Assembly: GCF_945957265.1 (NCBI RefSeq)
Contig: NZ_CAMFKO010000010.1
Coordinates: 44,885 to 108,884, forward strand
DNA length: 64,000 bases
Reading direction: 5' to 3'
Source of the DNA: an uncultured Dechloromonas sp.
Lineage (GTDB): Bacteria; Pseudomonadota; Gammaproteobacteria; Burkholderiales; Rhodocyclaceae
The notes beneath the pieces were generated by a model, which was not told where the DNA came from, ran no database searches, and worked only from the letters and a program-made list of their open reading frames with translations. Position numbers and translations under genes: made by a program. How positions within the stretch are numbered: position 1 is the first letter of the stretch; every line of letters begins with the position of its first letter. Shown here in pieces: positions 17,386 through 27,179 of this stretch.

Positions 17386-18727
17386 GCCCTGCCCCTTCCA
17401 CCTTTGTGGCGTACAGCGCCTGCAGGTCGCTGCGCGGCAGCTTGCCGGTGCTGTTGCGCGGCAGCTTGTCGACCAGCAGCAGCGGTCGGGGCAGGAAGAT
17501 GGCCTCGATCCGCTGGCGCAGCGCGACGGTGATCTGCCGGGCGCTCAGGCCGGGGGCGACGACGAAGGCGGTGAGGCGGGTGATGCCGTCCGGGCCTTCC
17601 TCGTCGGGCAGGAAGAAGGCGCCGTCGACGACGCCGGGCACGGCGCCGAGCTGGTGGTTGAGGTAGGCCAGCGAGGTGCGTTTGCCGGCGATGTTGACCA
17701 GGTCGGCGTGGCGGCCATGGAGCAGGAAGCGGTTGTCGGGCAGCAGCTCGATGACGTCGGACAGCGCGATGCGTCCTTCGACATGGCCGGCGCAGGCGGT
17801 CGTTTCGTCGCCCGTCTGCTCCAGGCGCACGCCGGGCAGCAGGGTCCACGCCGCGCCGTCGGTGGTGCGCCGGCTGGCCAGCTGGCCGGATTCGGTGGAC
17901 CCGTAGATTTCCAGCATCGGCGCCCCGGTGCGCGCTTCGGCCTCGGCGGCCAGCGCCGTCGACAGCGGCGCGGTGGCGGAGAGCAGGATGTCGATGGCCG
18001 GCAGGTCGATGCCCGACGCGAGCAGCGCCGACAGATGGAAGGGCGTGGTCACCAGCAGGCGGGGTTGCGGCACGGCGGCCAGGGCGCCGGCGATGTCCTG
18101 CGGATAGAAGGGCTTGCCGGACCAGAAGGCGCAGCCGCCGTGCAGGGCGAGCAGGAAGGTCGATTCGAAGCCGTAGCTGTGCTGGACCGGAACGGTGCCG
18201 ACCAGGACCTGCGGCCTGGCGTCGAGGCCCAGGGCGATGGCTTCGGCGCGGCCGTTCAAGGCCAGCTTGCCCCAGGTTTTAACCTGCGCCTGGGGCAGGC
18301 CGGTCGAGCCGGAGGTGAACAGGATGGCTGCCGGGTGATCGGCCGGAATCAACGGGATGTCGCCGGCGGCCGGCGTTTCCGCCGCATCGTCGAGGCCGGG
18401 GAAGGCGAAGCGCGGCAGGTCGGGGGCGTCGGCCGGGTTGTCGCACAGGGCGATCAGGTCGGGATAGTCGTCCTGCAGGCGGCGGAAGGTCTCCGGCGAC
18501 TGCGAGGACGGCTGCAGGCTGGTCATGCCGCGCAGCAGGCCGGCGGCGAAACCGACGGCAAAGCGGTAGCGGTCGTGGCACAGGTTGAGCAGGTAGCCGG
18601 TGGCGGGCAGCCGTGCGGCCAGGGCGCGGACATCGGCCAGGTAGGCGCCGACCGTTACCGGGCCATCCGGGCGCCACGCGAACACGGCAGCCGAATCGCC
18701 ATGGGCGAGTAGCGGAACGGCGTTCAT
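17372..18727 (-). CDS. Acyl-CoA/acyl-ACP synthetase (AMP-dependent ligase)
   Basis: AAILFTSGSTGLPQAQVKTW, EIYGSTESG; ATG at 18727 overlapping the upstream stop. Confidence 0.85.
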   Translation of the reverse strand: MNAVPLLAHGDSAAVFAWRPDGPVTVGAYLADVRALAARLPATGYLLNLCHDRYRFAVGFAAGLLRGMTSLQPSSQSPETFRRLQDDYPDLIALCDNPADAPDLPRFAFPGLDDAAETPAAGDIPLIPADHPAAILFTSGSTGLPQAQVKTWGKLALNGRAEAIALGLDARPQVLVGTVPVQHSYGFESTFLLALHGGCAFWSGKPFYPQDIAGALAAVPQPRLLVTTPFHLSALLASGIDLPAIDILLSATAPLSTALAAEAEARTGAPMLEIYGSTESGQLASRRTTDGAAWTLLPGVRLEQTGDETTACAGHVEGRIALSDVIELLPDNRFLLHGRHADLVNIAGKRTSLAYLNHQLGAVPGVVDGAFFLPDEEGPDGITRLTAFVVAPGLSARQITVALRQRIEAIFLPRPLLLVDKLPRNSTGKLPRSDLQALYATKVEGAGHGRG

Positions 18728-19410
18728 GAGGGCTTGGCCGGCGACTGGTTTTGCTTGCTGTGCACGCGATAGGCGCGGACGACCTGGGCCAGGCTCGGGC
18801 GCTCCTCCGGCGGCAGCGCGAACATCCGCCAGATGTGCTCGGCGACGAACATGCCGGCCAGCAGGGGCATCGACAGCAGGTTGGCGAAGACCGACCAGGT
18901 CGCTTGCGGGGCGAACAGCCAGAGCACGGCGGAGATCAGCGCGTTGGACAGGAAGAACAGCGTCCAGGCCAGGGTCGCCTGGCGGGTGTAGCGTCTTTTG
19001 CGTTCGGATGTCGGGCCGGGATGCACCGCGCGGTCGAGCTGGGTGATCAGCGCTTCGCCGCCGCCGAGCAGGCTGCGTCCGAACAGCGTGGCGAGGGCGA
19101 GATTGGCGCCGGCGTGCTGGATGAAAAAGACCAGCGGGACATTCTCCCGCAGGGTCGGCCACAGCCAGGCGATGGCCCCGAACAGCAGCACGTTGCCGCC
19201 GACGGCGGGCAGCGGGTGGCGGGTGCGCCAGAGAAGCAGCCCGACGGCCGCGATGATCGGCGAGACGCCGAGCAGCACCGAGATGTCGGGCGATCCTTCG
19301 CCGGCGGTGCCGACATGGGCGAGCACGGCCCAGGCGACGAGCAAGGCGACGATGGCCAGGCCGCGCAGCAGCTGGGCCGGGGTAGCGTGGTGTTTCATGC
19401 GGCGAGGCAC
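18724..19410 (-). CDS. COG4648-like membrane protein
   Basis: 228 aa multi-TM protein between ACP and AMP-ligase, typical APE position. Confidence 0.75.
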   Translation of the reverse strand: MPRRMKHHATPAQLLRGLAIVALLVAWAVLAHVGTAGEGSPDISVLLGVSPIIAAVGLLLWRTRHPLPAVGGNVLLFGAIAWLWPTLRENVPLVFFIQHAGANLALATLFGRSLLGGGEALITQLDRAVHPGPTSERKRRYTRQATLAWTLFFLSNALISAVLWLFAPQATWSVFANLLSMPLLAGMFVAEHIWRMFALPPEERPSLAQVVRAYRVHSKQNQSPAKPS

Positions 19411-19515
19411 TTAATGAAGTCGCCGCATCTGACCTTGCGGCAAGGCGCAAACCACGGCGATACCGGGCGTGTCGCGAGGATTTTCAACGCAGCCACGGGG
19501 CCAAAGCACGGGTGT

Positions 19516-19800
19516 TCATTGGCTTCGCTGGCTGGCGATGTAGGTGCCCAGGGCGCGCAGCGACGAGAAGATGCGGATGTTGTCCTCGTTGTCCGACTTG
19601 AGCTGGATGGCGTATTTCTTGGAAATGACCAGCGCGATTTCGAGGACGTCGATCGAATCCAGGCCCAGTCCGTCGCCGAACAGCGGCGCGTCGGCCTCGA
19701 TTTCACCGGCGTCGATGTCGAGATTGAGAGCCGAGACGATGAGTGCGGCGATTTCCGGCAGCAGGGCTTCGACGGATTCCGGGGACGGGGCTTGAGACAT
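19516..19800 (-). CDS. Acyl carrier protein
   Basis: LFGDGLGLDSIDVLEIALVISKKY (DS phosphopantetheine site). Confidence 0.9.
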   Translation of the reverse strand: MSQAPSPESVEALLPEIAALIVSALNLDIDAGEIEADAPLFGDGLGLDSIDVLEIALVISKKYAIQLKSDNEDNIRIFSSLRALGTYIASQRSQ

Positions 19801-19818
19801 GGCGAGACTTCCGAGTGT

Positions 19819-21069
19819 TCAGGGGGTGACGGCGCGGAAGGCCAGCACCGCGTTGCTGCCGCCAAAGGCGAAGGAGTTGGACAGCGCCGCGCGCAGCGCC
19901 TGGGGGCGGCCGGTCGTCACGTGATCGACGCCGGTGCAGGCCGGATCGAGATTGTTGTCGAGATTGGCCGTCGGCGGGATGACCTGCTCGCGCAGGGCGA
20001 GCACCGTGGCAATGGCTTCGATGGCGCCGGCGGCGCCGAGCAGGTGGCCGTGCATCGACTTGGTGGCGCTGACCGGCAGGCTGGCGGCGCGGGCGCCGAA
20101 CACCGCCTTCAGGGCGCCGACCTCGACCGGGTCGCCTTCCGCCGTGGCCGTGCCGTGGGCGTTGATGTAGTCGATGTCGTCGGGCGTCAGGCCGGCGTCG
20201 GCCAGGGTCAGGTTGAGGGCGCGGACCTGGCCTTCGATTTCCGGGCGGACCAGGTGGCTGTGATCGCAACTCGTGCCGTAGCCGACCATTTCGCCGTGGA
20301 TGCGGGCACCGCGGGCGACCGCGTGGTCCCAGTCCTCGAGCACCAGCGCCGCGCCGCCCTCGCCCAGCACCAGGCCGCGGCGGTCGGCGGCGAACGGCCG
20401 GCAGGCGGCCGGCGAGGTCTCGGCGTCGCCGGGAGCCATGACGCGCAGGGCTTCCCAGGCGCGGGCGACGCCGTAGGCCTGCGGCACGTCGGAACCGCCG
20501 GTGACCATGATCGTCGCCTCGCCGGAACGGACGCGGCGGAAGGCCTCGCCGATGGCGATGGCCGACGAGGCGCAGGCCACGGTGTGGCTCTGGCTGATGG
20601 CGCCCAGCCCGAGCTGGATCGAGATGTGGGCGTTGGCGGCGTTGTTCATGCCGAGCACGACGGCGAGTGGCGACAGGCGCTCGCGGCCCTTCTGCCACAG
20701 TTCGCGGTAGCCCTTTTCATAGGCCAGCGTGCCGCCCAGCGCGGTGCCCCAGGAAACGCCCCAGGTGTCGCGCGATTCGCCGTCGGCCTGGCGCGGCAGG
20801 CCGGCATCGTCCCAGGCGCCGAAGGCGGCGGCCATGCCGAGCTGGGCGAAGCGGTCCATCATCGCGGCCAGCGGCCTGCCGAGGACGGCATCCGGATCGA
20901 AGCCCGGGCAGCTGACGAAGGGAATGGACAGCGGACGCGGCAGATCGTCGGTCAGCAGGTAGCGGATGGCCGATTCGCCGGCGCTCAGACGGGCGAAGAA
21001 GTCGGCCAGGTCGCCGCCATAAGGACTGACCAGCCCGAGGCCAGTGATCGCAACCCGCCGCTGGCTCAT
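19819..21069 (-). CDS. Beta-ketoacyl-ACP synthase
   Basis: VACASSAIAIGEAF, INAHGTATAEGDP, KSMHGHLLGAAGAIE. Confidence 0.9.
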   Translation of the reverse strand: MSQRRVAITGLGLVSPYGGDLADFFARLSAGESAIRYLLTDDLPRPLSIPFVSCPGFDPDAVLGRPLAAMMDRFAQLGMAAAFGAWDDAGLPRQADGESRDTWGVSWGTALGGTLAYEKGYRELWQKGRERLSPLAVVLGMNNAANAHISIQLGLGAISQSHTVACASSAIAIGEAFRRVRSGEATIMVTGGSDVPQAYGVARAWEALRVMAPGDAETSPAACRPFAADRRGLVLGEGGAALVLEDWDHAVARGARIHGEMVGYGTSCDHSHLVRPEIEGQVRALNLTLADAGLTPDDIDYINAHGTATAEGDPVEVGALKAVFGARAASLPVSATKSMHGHLLGAAGAIEAIATVLALREQVIPPTANLDNNLDPACTGVDHVTTGRPQALRAALSNSFAFGGSNAVLAFRAVTP

Positions 21070-21072
21070 CGC

Positions 21073-21312
21073 TCAGTTTTTCTGGGAGGCGATCAAGCCG
21101 TCCATCAAGGCGACCATTTCGCCGACGGTCTGGGGAGTCTTCAGGTCGCTGGAGAGCTTGATGTTGAAGCGATCCTCGAATTCGAACATCAACTCGAGCA
21201 TCATCAGCGAGTCGACGCCGAGGTCTGCCAAAGGCGCTTCCGGCACGACGCTGTCGGGCTCGACGCCAAGGCGGTCTTTGAGAAATTCGCGAATCAGGCC
21301 AATGGAATCCAT
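21073..21312 (-). CDS. Acyl carrier protein
   Basis: APLADLGVDSLMMLELMFEFEDRF. Confidence 0.9.
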   Translation of the reverse strand: MDSIGLIREFLKDRLGVEPDSVVPEAPLADLGVDSLMMLELMFEFEDRFNIKLSSDLKTPQTVGEMVALMDGLIASQKN

Positions 21313-21456
21313 AGGTTCGCGATTTTAGCTGAAAGCCCATGTTTTCCAAAGACTTGCCCGGAGGCCTCGGGTTTTTCCGATGGCGCCGGCGCTTCGGGGG
21401 CCGATTTGCTACCATACCGCCGCCCTTTCTCCTTTCCGACCGCCGCCGAGCCACCG

Positions 21457-22131
21457 ATGCACCTGTTTCGCGAATCGCCCTGGTATCGCCAGATCGCCGC
21501 CCGGATGATCACCCTGTGGCCGCTCAAGGCGCTGGGTACGGCTGCATTCATGATGGCCTTCTTCTGGGCCTATTTCGCCGTCCTGCGCAACCCGCTGAAT
21601 CCGGTCACGGTGATGCCGCTGACCTGGCTCGACACGGCGATACCGGTCACCTCGCTGGCCTTTCCGTTCTATGCCTCGCTGTGGGTCTATGCCTCGCTGC
21701 CCGTCGCCTTCATGAAGGACATCCGCGCCATGCTGCTGTTCGGCTGGTGGATGGCGCTGATGTGCCTGCTCTGCCTGGGCATCTTCTGGCTGTTGCCGAG
21801 CGGCGTGCCGCCGGCCGGCATCGACTGGACGCTGTATCCGGAAATGGCGGTGATCAAGGATGTCGATACCGGCGGCAATGCCTGCCCGTCGCTGCATGTC
21901 GCTTCGGCGGTGTTCGCCGCGGTCTGGCTGGGGCGGATATTCGCAGGCGTCGGCGCGCCGTCCGTCGTGCGCTGGTTGAGCTGGCTGCATTGCCTGGCCA
22001 TCCTGTGGTCGACCGTCGCCACCCGCCAGCATGTGGTGCTCGACGTGCTGGCCGGGGCCGCCGTCGGGGTGCTTTTTGGCCTGTGGGGCCTGCGCCATGC
22101 CTTGCGCATGGCGCCGGAGCAGCGAATCTAG
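21457..22131 (+). CDS. PAP2 superfamily phosphatase
   Basis: ACPSLHVASAVFAAVW...VATRQHVVLDVLAGAAVG. Confidence 0.85.
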   Translation: MHLFRESPWYRQIAARMITLWPLKALGTAAFMMAFFWAYFAVLRNPLNPVTVMPLTWLDTAIPVTSLAFPFYASLWVYASLPVAFMKDIRAMLLFGWWMALMCLLCLGIFWLLPSGVPPAGIDWTLYPEMAVIKDVDTGGNACPSLHVASAVFAAVWLGRIFAGVGAPSVVRWLSWLHCLAILWSTVATRQHVVLDVLAGAAVGVLFGLWGLRHALRMAPEQRI

Positions 22132-22295
22132 CAGCCAGTCACGCAGATTCCGCTATGTTCGGCACGCCCCGCATCCCCGCTCGCTTTGTCGCTCATCCTC
22201 GCCATGGCTACGGCCATGGCTGCGGTTCGCTTCGCGCGACCGGGGCGCGGATGCGTGCCTCGGCATCGACGCGAACCTGCGTGACTGACTGCTAG
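22128..22295. repeat. 168-bp palindromic element with 19-bp imperfect terminal inverted repeats (MITE/REP-like or bidirectional terminator)
   Basis: CTAGCAGCCAGTCACGCAG (22128..22146) vs CTGCGTGACTGACTGCTAG (22277..22295), 18/19; internal GCCATGGC-tacg-GCCATGGC. Confidence 0.6.
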
Positions 22296-24058
22296 CCCGC
22301 CGTGCCGGTTTTCTGCAGCGATTTCACGAATTGCTCGGCATTCTGGAAGCCGACGACGCGAACGGCCTTGTTTTCCTGGCCCTTGGCATCGAAAAAGATG
22401 ATGCCGGGCGGGCCGAACAGGCCGAAACGGGCCAGTAGCGCCTTGTCGTCGGCCGAATTGGCGGTCACGTCGGCCTGCAACAGGGTGTAGGCCGCCAGCC
22501 TGGCCTGGACTGTCGGGTCGGAAAAGGTGAATTTCTCCATTTCCTTGCACGACACGCACCAGTCGGCATAGAAATCGAGCATCACCGGCTTGCCGGCGGC
22601 GGCGATCTTCGCTTCCAGCTCGGCTACCGAGGCGACGCGCGTGAACGGCAGGTGTTTGACGTCGGCGGCAACCGCCGTGCCGCGCAGGCCGGCCAGCGGC
22701 TGCAGCGGGTCGCGGCTGCCGGCCAGGGCGCCGAGCAGCAGGGCGGCGCCGGTGAGCAGCATGACGATGCCGATGCCTTTCCAGAAGCGTTGCCAGCCCT
22801 TGGCGTGCGGCGGCAGCGGGTCGAGGGCGTGGAGGTAGATGGCCGGCACGATGAGCAGCAGCGCCCAGGCCAGCATGGCGGCGACCGGCGGCACGACCGG
22901 CGACACCAGCCACACCGCGGTGGCCAGCAGCAGCACGCCGAAGGCTTTCTTGACACCTTCCATCCACGGCCCGGTCCTCGGCAGCAGCGAACCGCCGGCC
23001 AGGCCGACGGCAAGCAGCGGCGCACCCATGCCCAGCGCCATGACGAACAGCGCCGTGCCGCCGAGCACCGCGTCGCCGGTCTGGCCGATGTAGAGCAGCG
23101 CGCCGGCCAGCGGCGCGGCGACGCAGGGGCCGACAATCAGCGCCGACAGCGCGCCCATCAGGAAGACGCCGATGCCGCGCCCGCCCTGCAGGTGGCCGGA
23201 TTCTTCCGACAGCTTGCTCTGCAGCGCGGTCGGCAGCTGCAGTTCGTAGAAGCCGAACATCGAGAAGGAGAGCACCACGAAGACCAGCGCGAAGCCGCCG
23301 AGCACCCAGGCGTTCTGCAGGGCGCTGGAGATCAGCGTGCCGGTGAGGCCGGCGGCGATGCCGGCGGCGGCGTAGGTGACCGCCATGCCCAGCACATAGG
23401 CCAGGGCCAGGGCGAAGCCGCGGGCGTGCGACGCCTTGTGGCCCTGCCCGGCGATGATGCCGGAGAGGATGGGAATCATCGGGAAGACGCAGGGGGTCAG
23501 CGACAGGCCGAGGCCGGCGACGAAGAAGAAGGCGAGAATGGCCCAGAAGCCGGCGTTCTTCAGCGTCGCGGCGATCAGGCCGCTCTCGTCGCCCTCGCCC
23601 GCTTCGCCGAGCGCGGCCGCGCTCGGCGTGCTGGCCGGGTCGGGCAGTGTGACGCTGAGCGGCTGGGTTTGCGGCGGGTAGCAGACGCCGGCGTCGGCGC
23701 AGCCCTGCGCGGTGACCTTGAGGTCGAGCGTCAGCACGCCCGAGGCTGCCCTTTCGACCGGCACGCGGATGGCGACCGACTTGTAATAGACCTCGACCTT
23801 GCCGAAGGTGTCGTCTTCCTTTTCCTTGCCCTTGGGGTAGGTTGTCGTGCCCGGCCGGGCGGCGTCGCCGTCGATGGCGATGCGGAACTTGTCGCGATAG
23901 AGGTAGTAGCCCTTGGCGATCTCGTAGCGGACTTCGAGGGTCTCTCCGTCGATGGCGCGCACCGAGGGCTTGAAGGCGACGGCGGGATCGAGGAACTCGT
24001 CGGCGTGGGCAAGCGGGACGAGCAGGGCAAACAGGAAGAGAAAAACGCGCATGGTCAT
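22292..24058 (-). CDS. dsbD: Protein-disulfide reductase DsbD
   Basis: N-terminal DsbDalpha, GLSLTPCVFPMIPILSGII, C-terminal thioredoxin-like DFYADWCVSCKEME. Confidence 0.93.
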   Translation of the reverse strand: MTMRVFLFLFALLVPLAHADEFLDPAVAFKPSVRAIDGETLEVRYEIAKGYYLYRDKFRIAIDGDAARPGTTTYPKGKEKEDDTFGKVEVYYKSVAIRVPVERAASGVLTLDLKVTAQGCADAGVCYPPQTQPLSVTLPDPASTPSAAALGEAGEGDESGLIAATLKNAGFWAILAFFFVAGLGLSLTPCVFPMIPILSGIIAGQGHKASHARGFALALAYVLGMAVTYAAAGIAAGLTGTLISSALQNAWVLGGFALVFVVLSFSMFGFYELQLPTALQSKLSEESGHLQGGRGIGVFLMGALSALIVGPCVAAPLAGALLYIGQTGDAVLGGTALFVMALGMGAPLLAVGLAGGSLLPRTGPWMEGVKKAFGVLLLATAVWLVSPVVPPVAAMLAWALLLIVPAIYLHALDPLPPHAKGWQRFWKGIGIVMLLTGAALLLGALAGSRDPLQPLAGLRGTAVAADVKHLPFTRVASVAELEAKIAAAGKPVMLDFYADWCVSCKEMEKFTFSDPTVQARLAAYTLLQADVTANSADDKALLARFGLFGPPGIIFFDAKGQENKAVRVVGFQNAEQFVKSLQKTGTAG

Positions 24059-24372
24059 TGGAGTGTCTCGGCGGCGACCCAGTTCAGATAGGCCGGCAGG
24101 CCGCGGGCGAGCGGCAGGGCGACGATTTCCGGCACCTCGTAGGGGTGCAGGGCGGTGATCCGGGCTTCGAGCGCCGGGTAGTTGCCGGCGGTCGTCTTGA
24201 TCAGCAGCGGGATTTCGGCCGCCGACTCGACGCTGCCCTGCCAGCGGTAGAGGGATTGCACGCGCGGCAGGATGTTCACGCAGGCGGCGAGCCGTTCCTC
24301 GACGACGGCCAGCGCGATGGCGTTGGCGGTTTCCTCGTCGGGGCAGTTGGTGATGACGATCAGGGTTTCCAT
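24055..24372 (-). CDS. cutA: Divalent-cation tolerance protein CutA
   Basis: NCPDEETANAIA...ERLAACVNILP...SLYRWQG. Confidence 0.93.
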   Translation of the reverse strand: METLIVITNCPDEETANAIALAVVEERLAACVNILPRVQSLYRWQGSVESAAEIPLLIKTTAGNYPALEARITALHPYEVPEIVALPLARGLPAYLNWVAAETLQ

Positions 24373-24384
24373 GGGCGGACGATT

Positions 24385-25170
24385 CTACTTGAGCAGCCGG
24401 CGGCGGGTCAGGTGGAGGGCGATGGCGAAGGCTACGCCGGCGGTGGCGAGCAGCGCCATGATGTGGATCAGGGCGTCGGCCGGCACCTGGCCGGCGAGCA
24501 GCGGGCGCACCAGCGCCACGCCCTGGGCCAGCGGCAGCCAGCCGCCGATGGCGGCCAGCCACGCGGGGAGCTGGTCGGTCGGGAAGAAGACGCCGGAAAT
24601 CAGCGTCATCGGGGTGATGAACAGCGTGAAGTAGTACATGAAGAAATCGTAGCTCGGCGCCAGCGCGTTCCAGATCAGGCCCAGCGCGGCAAAGGCCAGC
24701 CCGGTCAGCACGATGGCCGGGAGCGCCCACAGCATCAGCGGCCCGTTGGTGAGGCCCATGGCGGTGATGACGACGAGGATGGCGGCGCCGGAGAACAGCG
24801 ACTTGGTCGCCGCCCAGAACAGTTCGCCGGCGACCACGTCGGCCAGCCCGAGCGGCGTGTTGAGGATGGCGTCCCAGGTCTTCTGCACGTGCATGCGCGA
24901 AAAGGCCGAATACAGGGCTTCGAAGGTGGCGGCGTTCATGGTCGATGCGCAGACCGTGCCGGCGGCCAGGAAGGCGACGTAGGGCTGGCCGTCGACGCTG
25001 GGCAGCATGGCGCCCAGGCCGTAGCCGAGGCCGAGCATGTAGATCAGCGGATCGGCCAGGTTGCCCAGGATGGACGGCAGCGCCAGCTTGCGCCAGACCA
25101 GGAAGTTGCGTCGCCACACCGGCAGGAAGCCGGTCAGGCTCGGGCGATGGGCGGGCGAGGTGGCATGCAT
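24385..25170 (-). CDS. ABC-2 type exporter permease (NodJ-like)
   Basis: 261 aa; FLAAGTVCASTMNAATFEALYSAFSRMHVQKTWDAILNTPL. Confidence 0.87.
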   Translation of the reverse strand: MHATSPAHRPSLTGFLPVWRRNFLVWRKLALPSILGNLADPLIYMLGLGYGLGAMLPSVDGQPYVAFLAAGTVCASTMNAATFEALYSAFSRMHVQKTWDAILNTPLGLADVVAGELFWAATKSLFSGAAILVVITAMGLTNGPLMLWALPAIVLTGLAFAALGLIWNALAPSYDFFMYYFTLFITPMTLISGVFFPTDQLPAWLAAIGGWLPLAQGVALVRPLLAGQVPADALIHIMALLATAGVAFAIALHLTRRRLLK

Positions 25171-25273
25171 CGGGTAGGCGGTTCGGCAAGGGGGCGGCGA
25201 GGATAAGCCGCCATTCTAGGGGTGCCGCGCCGCGCCGACCGTAATGCTTTGTGACGGCGCACGGCGGGGCCGT

Positions 25274-26185
25274 TCAGCCGGTGCTTTCGGGCAGGCAGGA
25301 TTGGGCCAGCTCGGGCAGCTGTTCGGGGGTCAGCTCGAGGCAGGCCAGGCTGGCGTCGCCCAGTTTTTGCCATTCGCAGGTCTGCGACTGGGCGGTTTTC
25401 TGCTGGATCAGGTACTCGGCCAGTTGCGCCACGGCGATCAGGCGCCGGCTGCGCCCGGTGAGCTCCGCTCCACCTTCGAGCGCGGCGCGGTCGTGGTGAT
25501 GGCGGATGGCCTGGCAGGTTTCCTCCGGGAGCAGCCAGTCTTCCGCCAGCTGGGCGCCGAGCACGGCATGGTTGAGGCCGATGGCTTGCTCTTCGATGGC
25601 GGTGAAGCTCAGGGCTTCTTCCCGATTGGCCTGGACCAGGACATCGCGGTACTCGGGAAAGGGAATCATCAGCATCGGGATGCCGCAGTCGCGGAACAGC
25701 GCGAAGGTGTGCGCGTCTTCCGGGCGGATGCCGATGCCCTTGCCGATCTGCCTGACCAGCATGGCCGAGACTTCGGCCGTCGTCGCCGAGGCATCCCAGA
25801 AGCGGTCCATGTTCGGGACGTGCTTGAAGACCTGCTGCAGCGACAGCCCGGCGATGGTCCGGAGGACCTGCTTGAGCCCCAGCACGAGCAGGGCTTCCTG
25901 CACGGTCGGCACCTTCTTGCCGAACGAGAAGAACGGCGAATTGGCGATCTTGATCACGCCGGCCGACAGCGCGACATCTTGGCTGAGGAGCTTGGCCAGA
26001 TGGATGAAATCCGGGTCGTCCCTGGCCGTTTCCTTTTCGATGGCGACCAGAATGGCCGGTCGCGGCGGGATGCCGATATCGCGGAGTTCGATCTTCATCC
26101 GGGATTCGACGGCATCGGCCGCAGCCGTGCGGGTGTCGGCGGGATTGTGCTGGAGGTCTTCCACGCGAGGCTCGGTCAAGGTCAT
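25274..26185 (-). CDS. HDOD domain protein
   Basis: LAKLLSQDVALSAGVIKIANSPFFSFGKKVPTVQEALLVLGLKQV. Confidence 0.88.
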   Translation of the reverse strand: MTLTEPRVEDLQHNPADTRTAAADAVESRMKIELRDIGIPPRPAILVAIEKETARDDPDFIHLAKLLSQDVALSAGVIKIANSPFFSFGKKVPTVQEALLVLGLKQVLRTIAGLSLQQVFKHVPNMDRFWDASATTAEVSAMLVRQIGKGIGIRPEDAHTFALFRDCGIPMLMIPFPEYRDVLVQANREEALSFTAIEEQAIGLNHAVLGAQLAEDWLLPEETCQAIRHHHDRAALEGGAELTGRSRRLIAVAQLAEYLIQQKTAQSQTCEWQKLGDASLACLELTPEQLPELAQSCLPESTG

Positions 26186-26261
26186 GAGCCGCCGATTATA
26201 TGCCTTATGTCATAGATTGGCGTGGGCGCGCGACAGATTGCCGGGCGGGAGCGGGCGGCGC

Positions 26262-27179
26262 TCAGTCGCGCAGTTCGCGGCCGGTCAGCTTGATGAACAC
26301 GTCCTCGAGGTTGGAGGCGCGGTGCACGTAGCGCAGGCCTTCGGCTTCGGCCAGCGCGGCGAGCAGGGGGCGCGGGTCGCGGCAGTAGAAGAAGGCGGTT
26401 TCGCCGCTGGTCTCGACGCGCTCGCAGAGCAGGCGGTGGCGCTCGACGAAGGGCGGCAGCTGGCCGCGCGCTTCATCGAAGACTTCGACGACCTGCGGCT
26501 CGATGTGCTCGGCGATCAGCGCGCGCGGGCTGCCCTCGGCGATCTTTCGGCCGTGATCGATGACGATCAGCGAATCGCACAGGCGCTCCGCCTCGTCCAT
26601 GAAATGGGTGGTCAGGATCAGCGTCTTGCCGGCTGACTTGAGCTGCTTCAGGCGGTCCCAGATCAGGTGCCGGGCCTGCGGGTCGAGGCCGGTAGTCGGT
26701 TCGTCGAGAAAGACGACGTCGGGGTTGTTGATCAGGGCCCGGGCCAGGGTCAGCCGCCGTTTCATGCCGCCGGAGAGCGTCGCGATGCGGGCATCGGCCT
26801 TGCTGCCGAGGCCGGCGAAGTCGAGCAGCTGCGGGATGCGGCCGCGGATGTCGGCGTCGGCCATGCCGAAATAGCGGCCGAAGACGAGCAGGTTCTCGGC
26901 GCAGGTGAAGTCGGGATCGAGGTTGTCGAACTGCGGCACGACGCCGACCCGCGCCCTGGCCTGCTGCGCCTCGGCGGGAATGGCGCGCCCGTTGAGCGCG
27001 ATGGCGCCGCTGGCCGGGGCGGTCAGGCCGAGACAGAGGCGTAGCGTGGTCGTCTTGCCGGCGCCGTTCGGGCCGAGCAGGCCGAAACAGGTGCCGGCGG
27101 CGACCGCGAAGGACAACCCGGCGACCACTTCCTGGTCGCCGTAGGCCTTGCGCAGGTCGCGGACGTCTAGTGTCGCCAC
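26262..27179 (-). CDS. ABC transporter ATP-binding protein (NodI-like)
   Basis: [48 protein letters not shown] start at 27179. Confidence 0.88.
   Translation of the reverse strand: MATLDVRDLRKAYGDQEVVAGLSFAVAAGTCFGLLGPNGAGKTTTLRLCLGLTAPASGAIALNGRAIPAEAQQARARVGVVPQFDNLDPDFTCAENLLVFGRYFGMADADIRGRIPQLLDFAGLGSKADARIATLSGGMKRRLTLARALINNPDVVFLDEPTTGLDPQARHLIWDRLKQLKSAGKTLILTTHFMDEAERLCDSLIVIDHGRKIAEGSPRALIAEHIEPQVVEVFDEARGQLPPFVERHRLLCERVETSGETAFFYCRDPRPLLAALAEAEGLRYVHRASNLEDVFIKLTGRELRD

Noticed and set aside
18751-22131. 1126-aa plus-strand ORF
   Set aside because: Antisense shadow of ACP/KS/ligase genes in high-GC DNA; low-complexity G/A/R/Q-rich product. Only its C-terminal part from 21457 is the real PAP2 gene.
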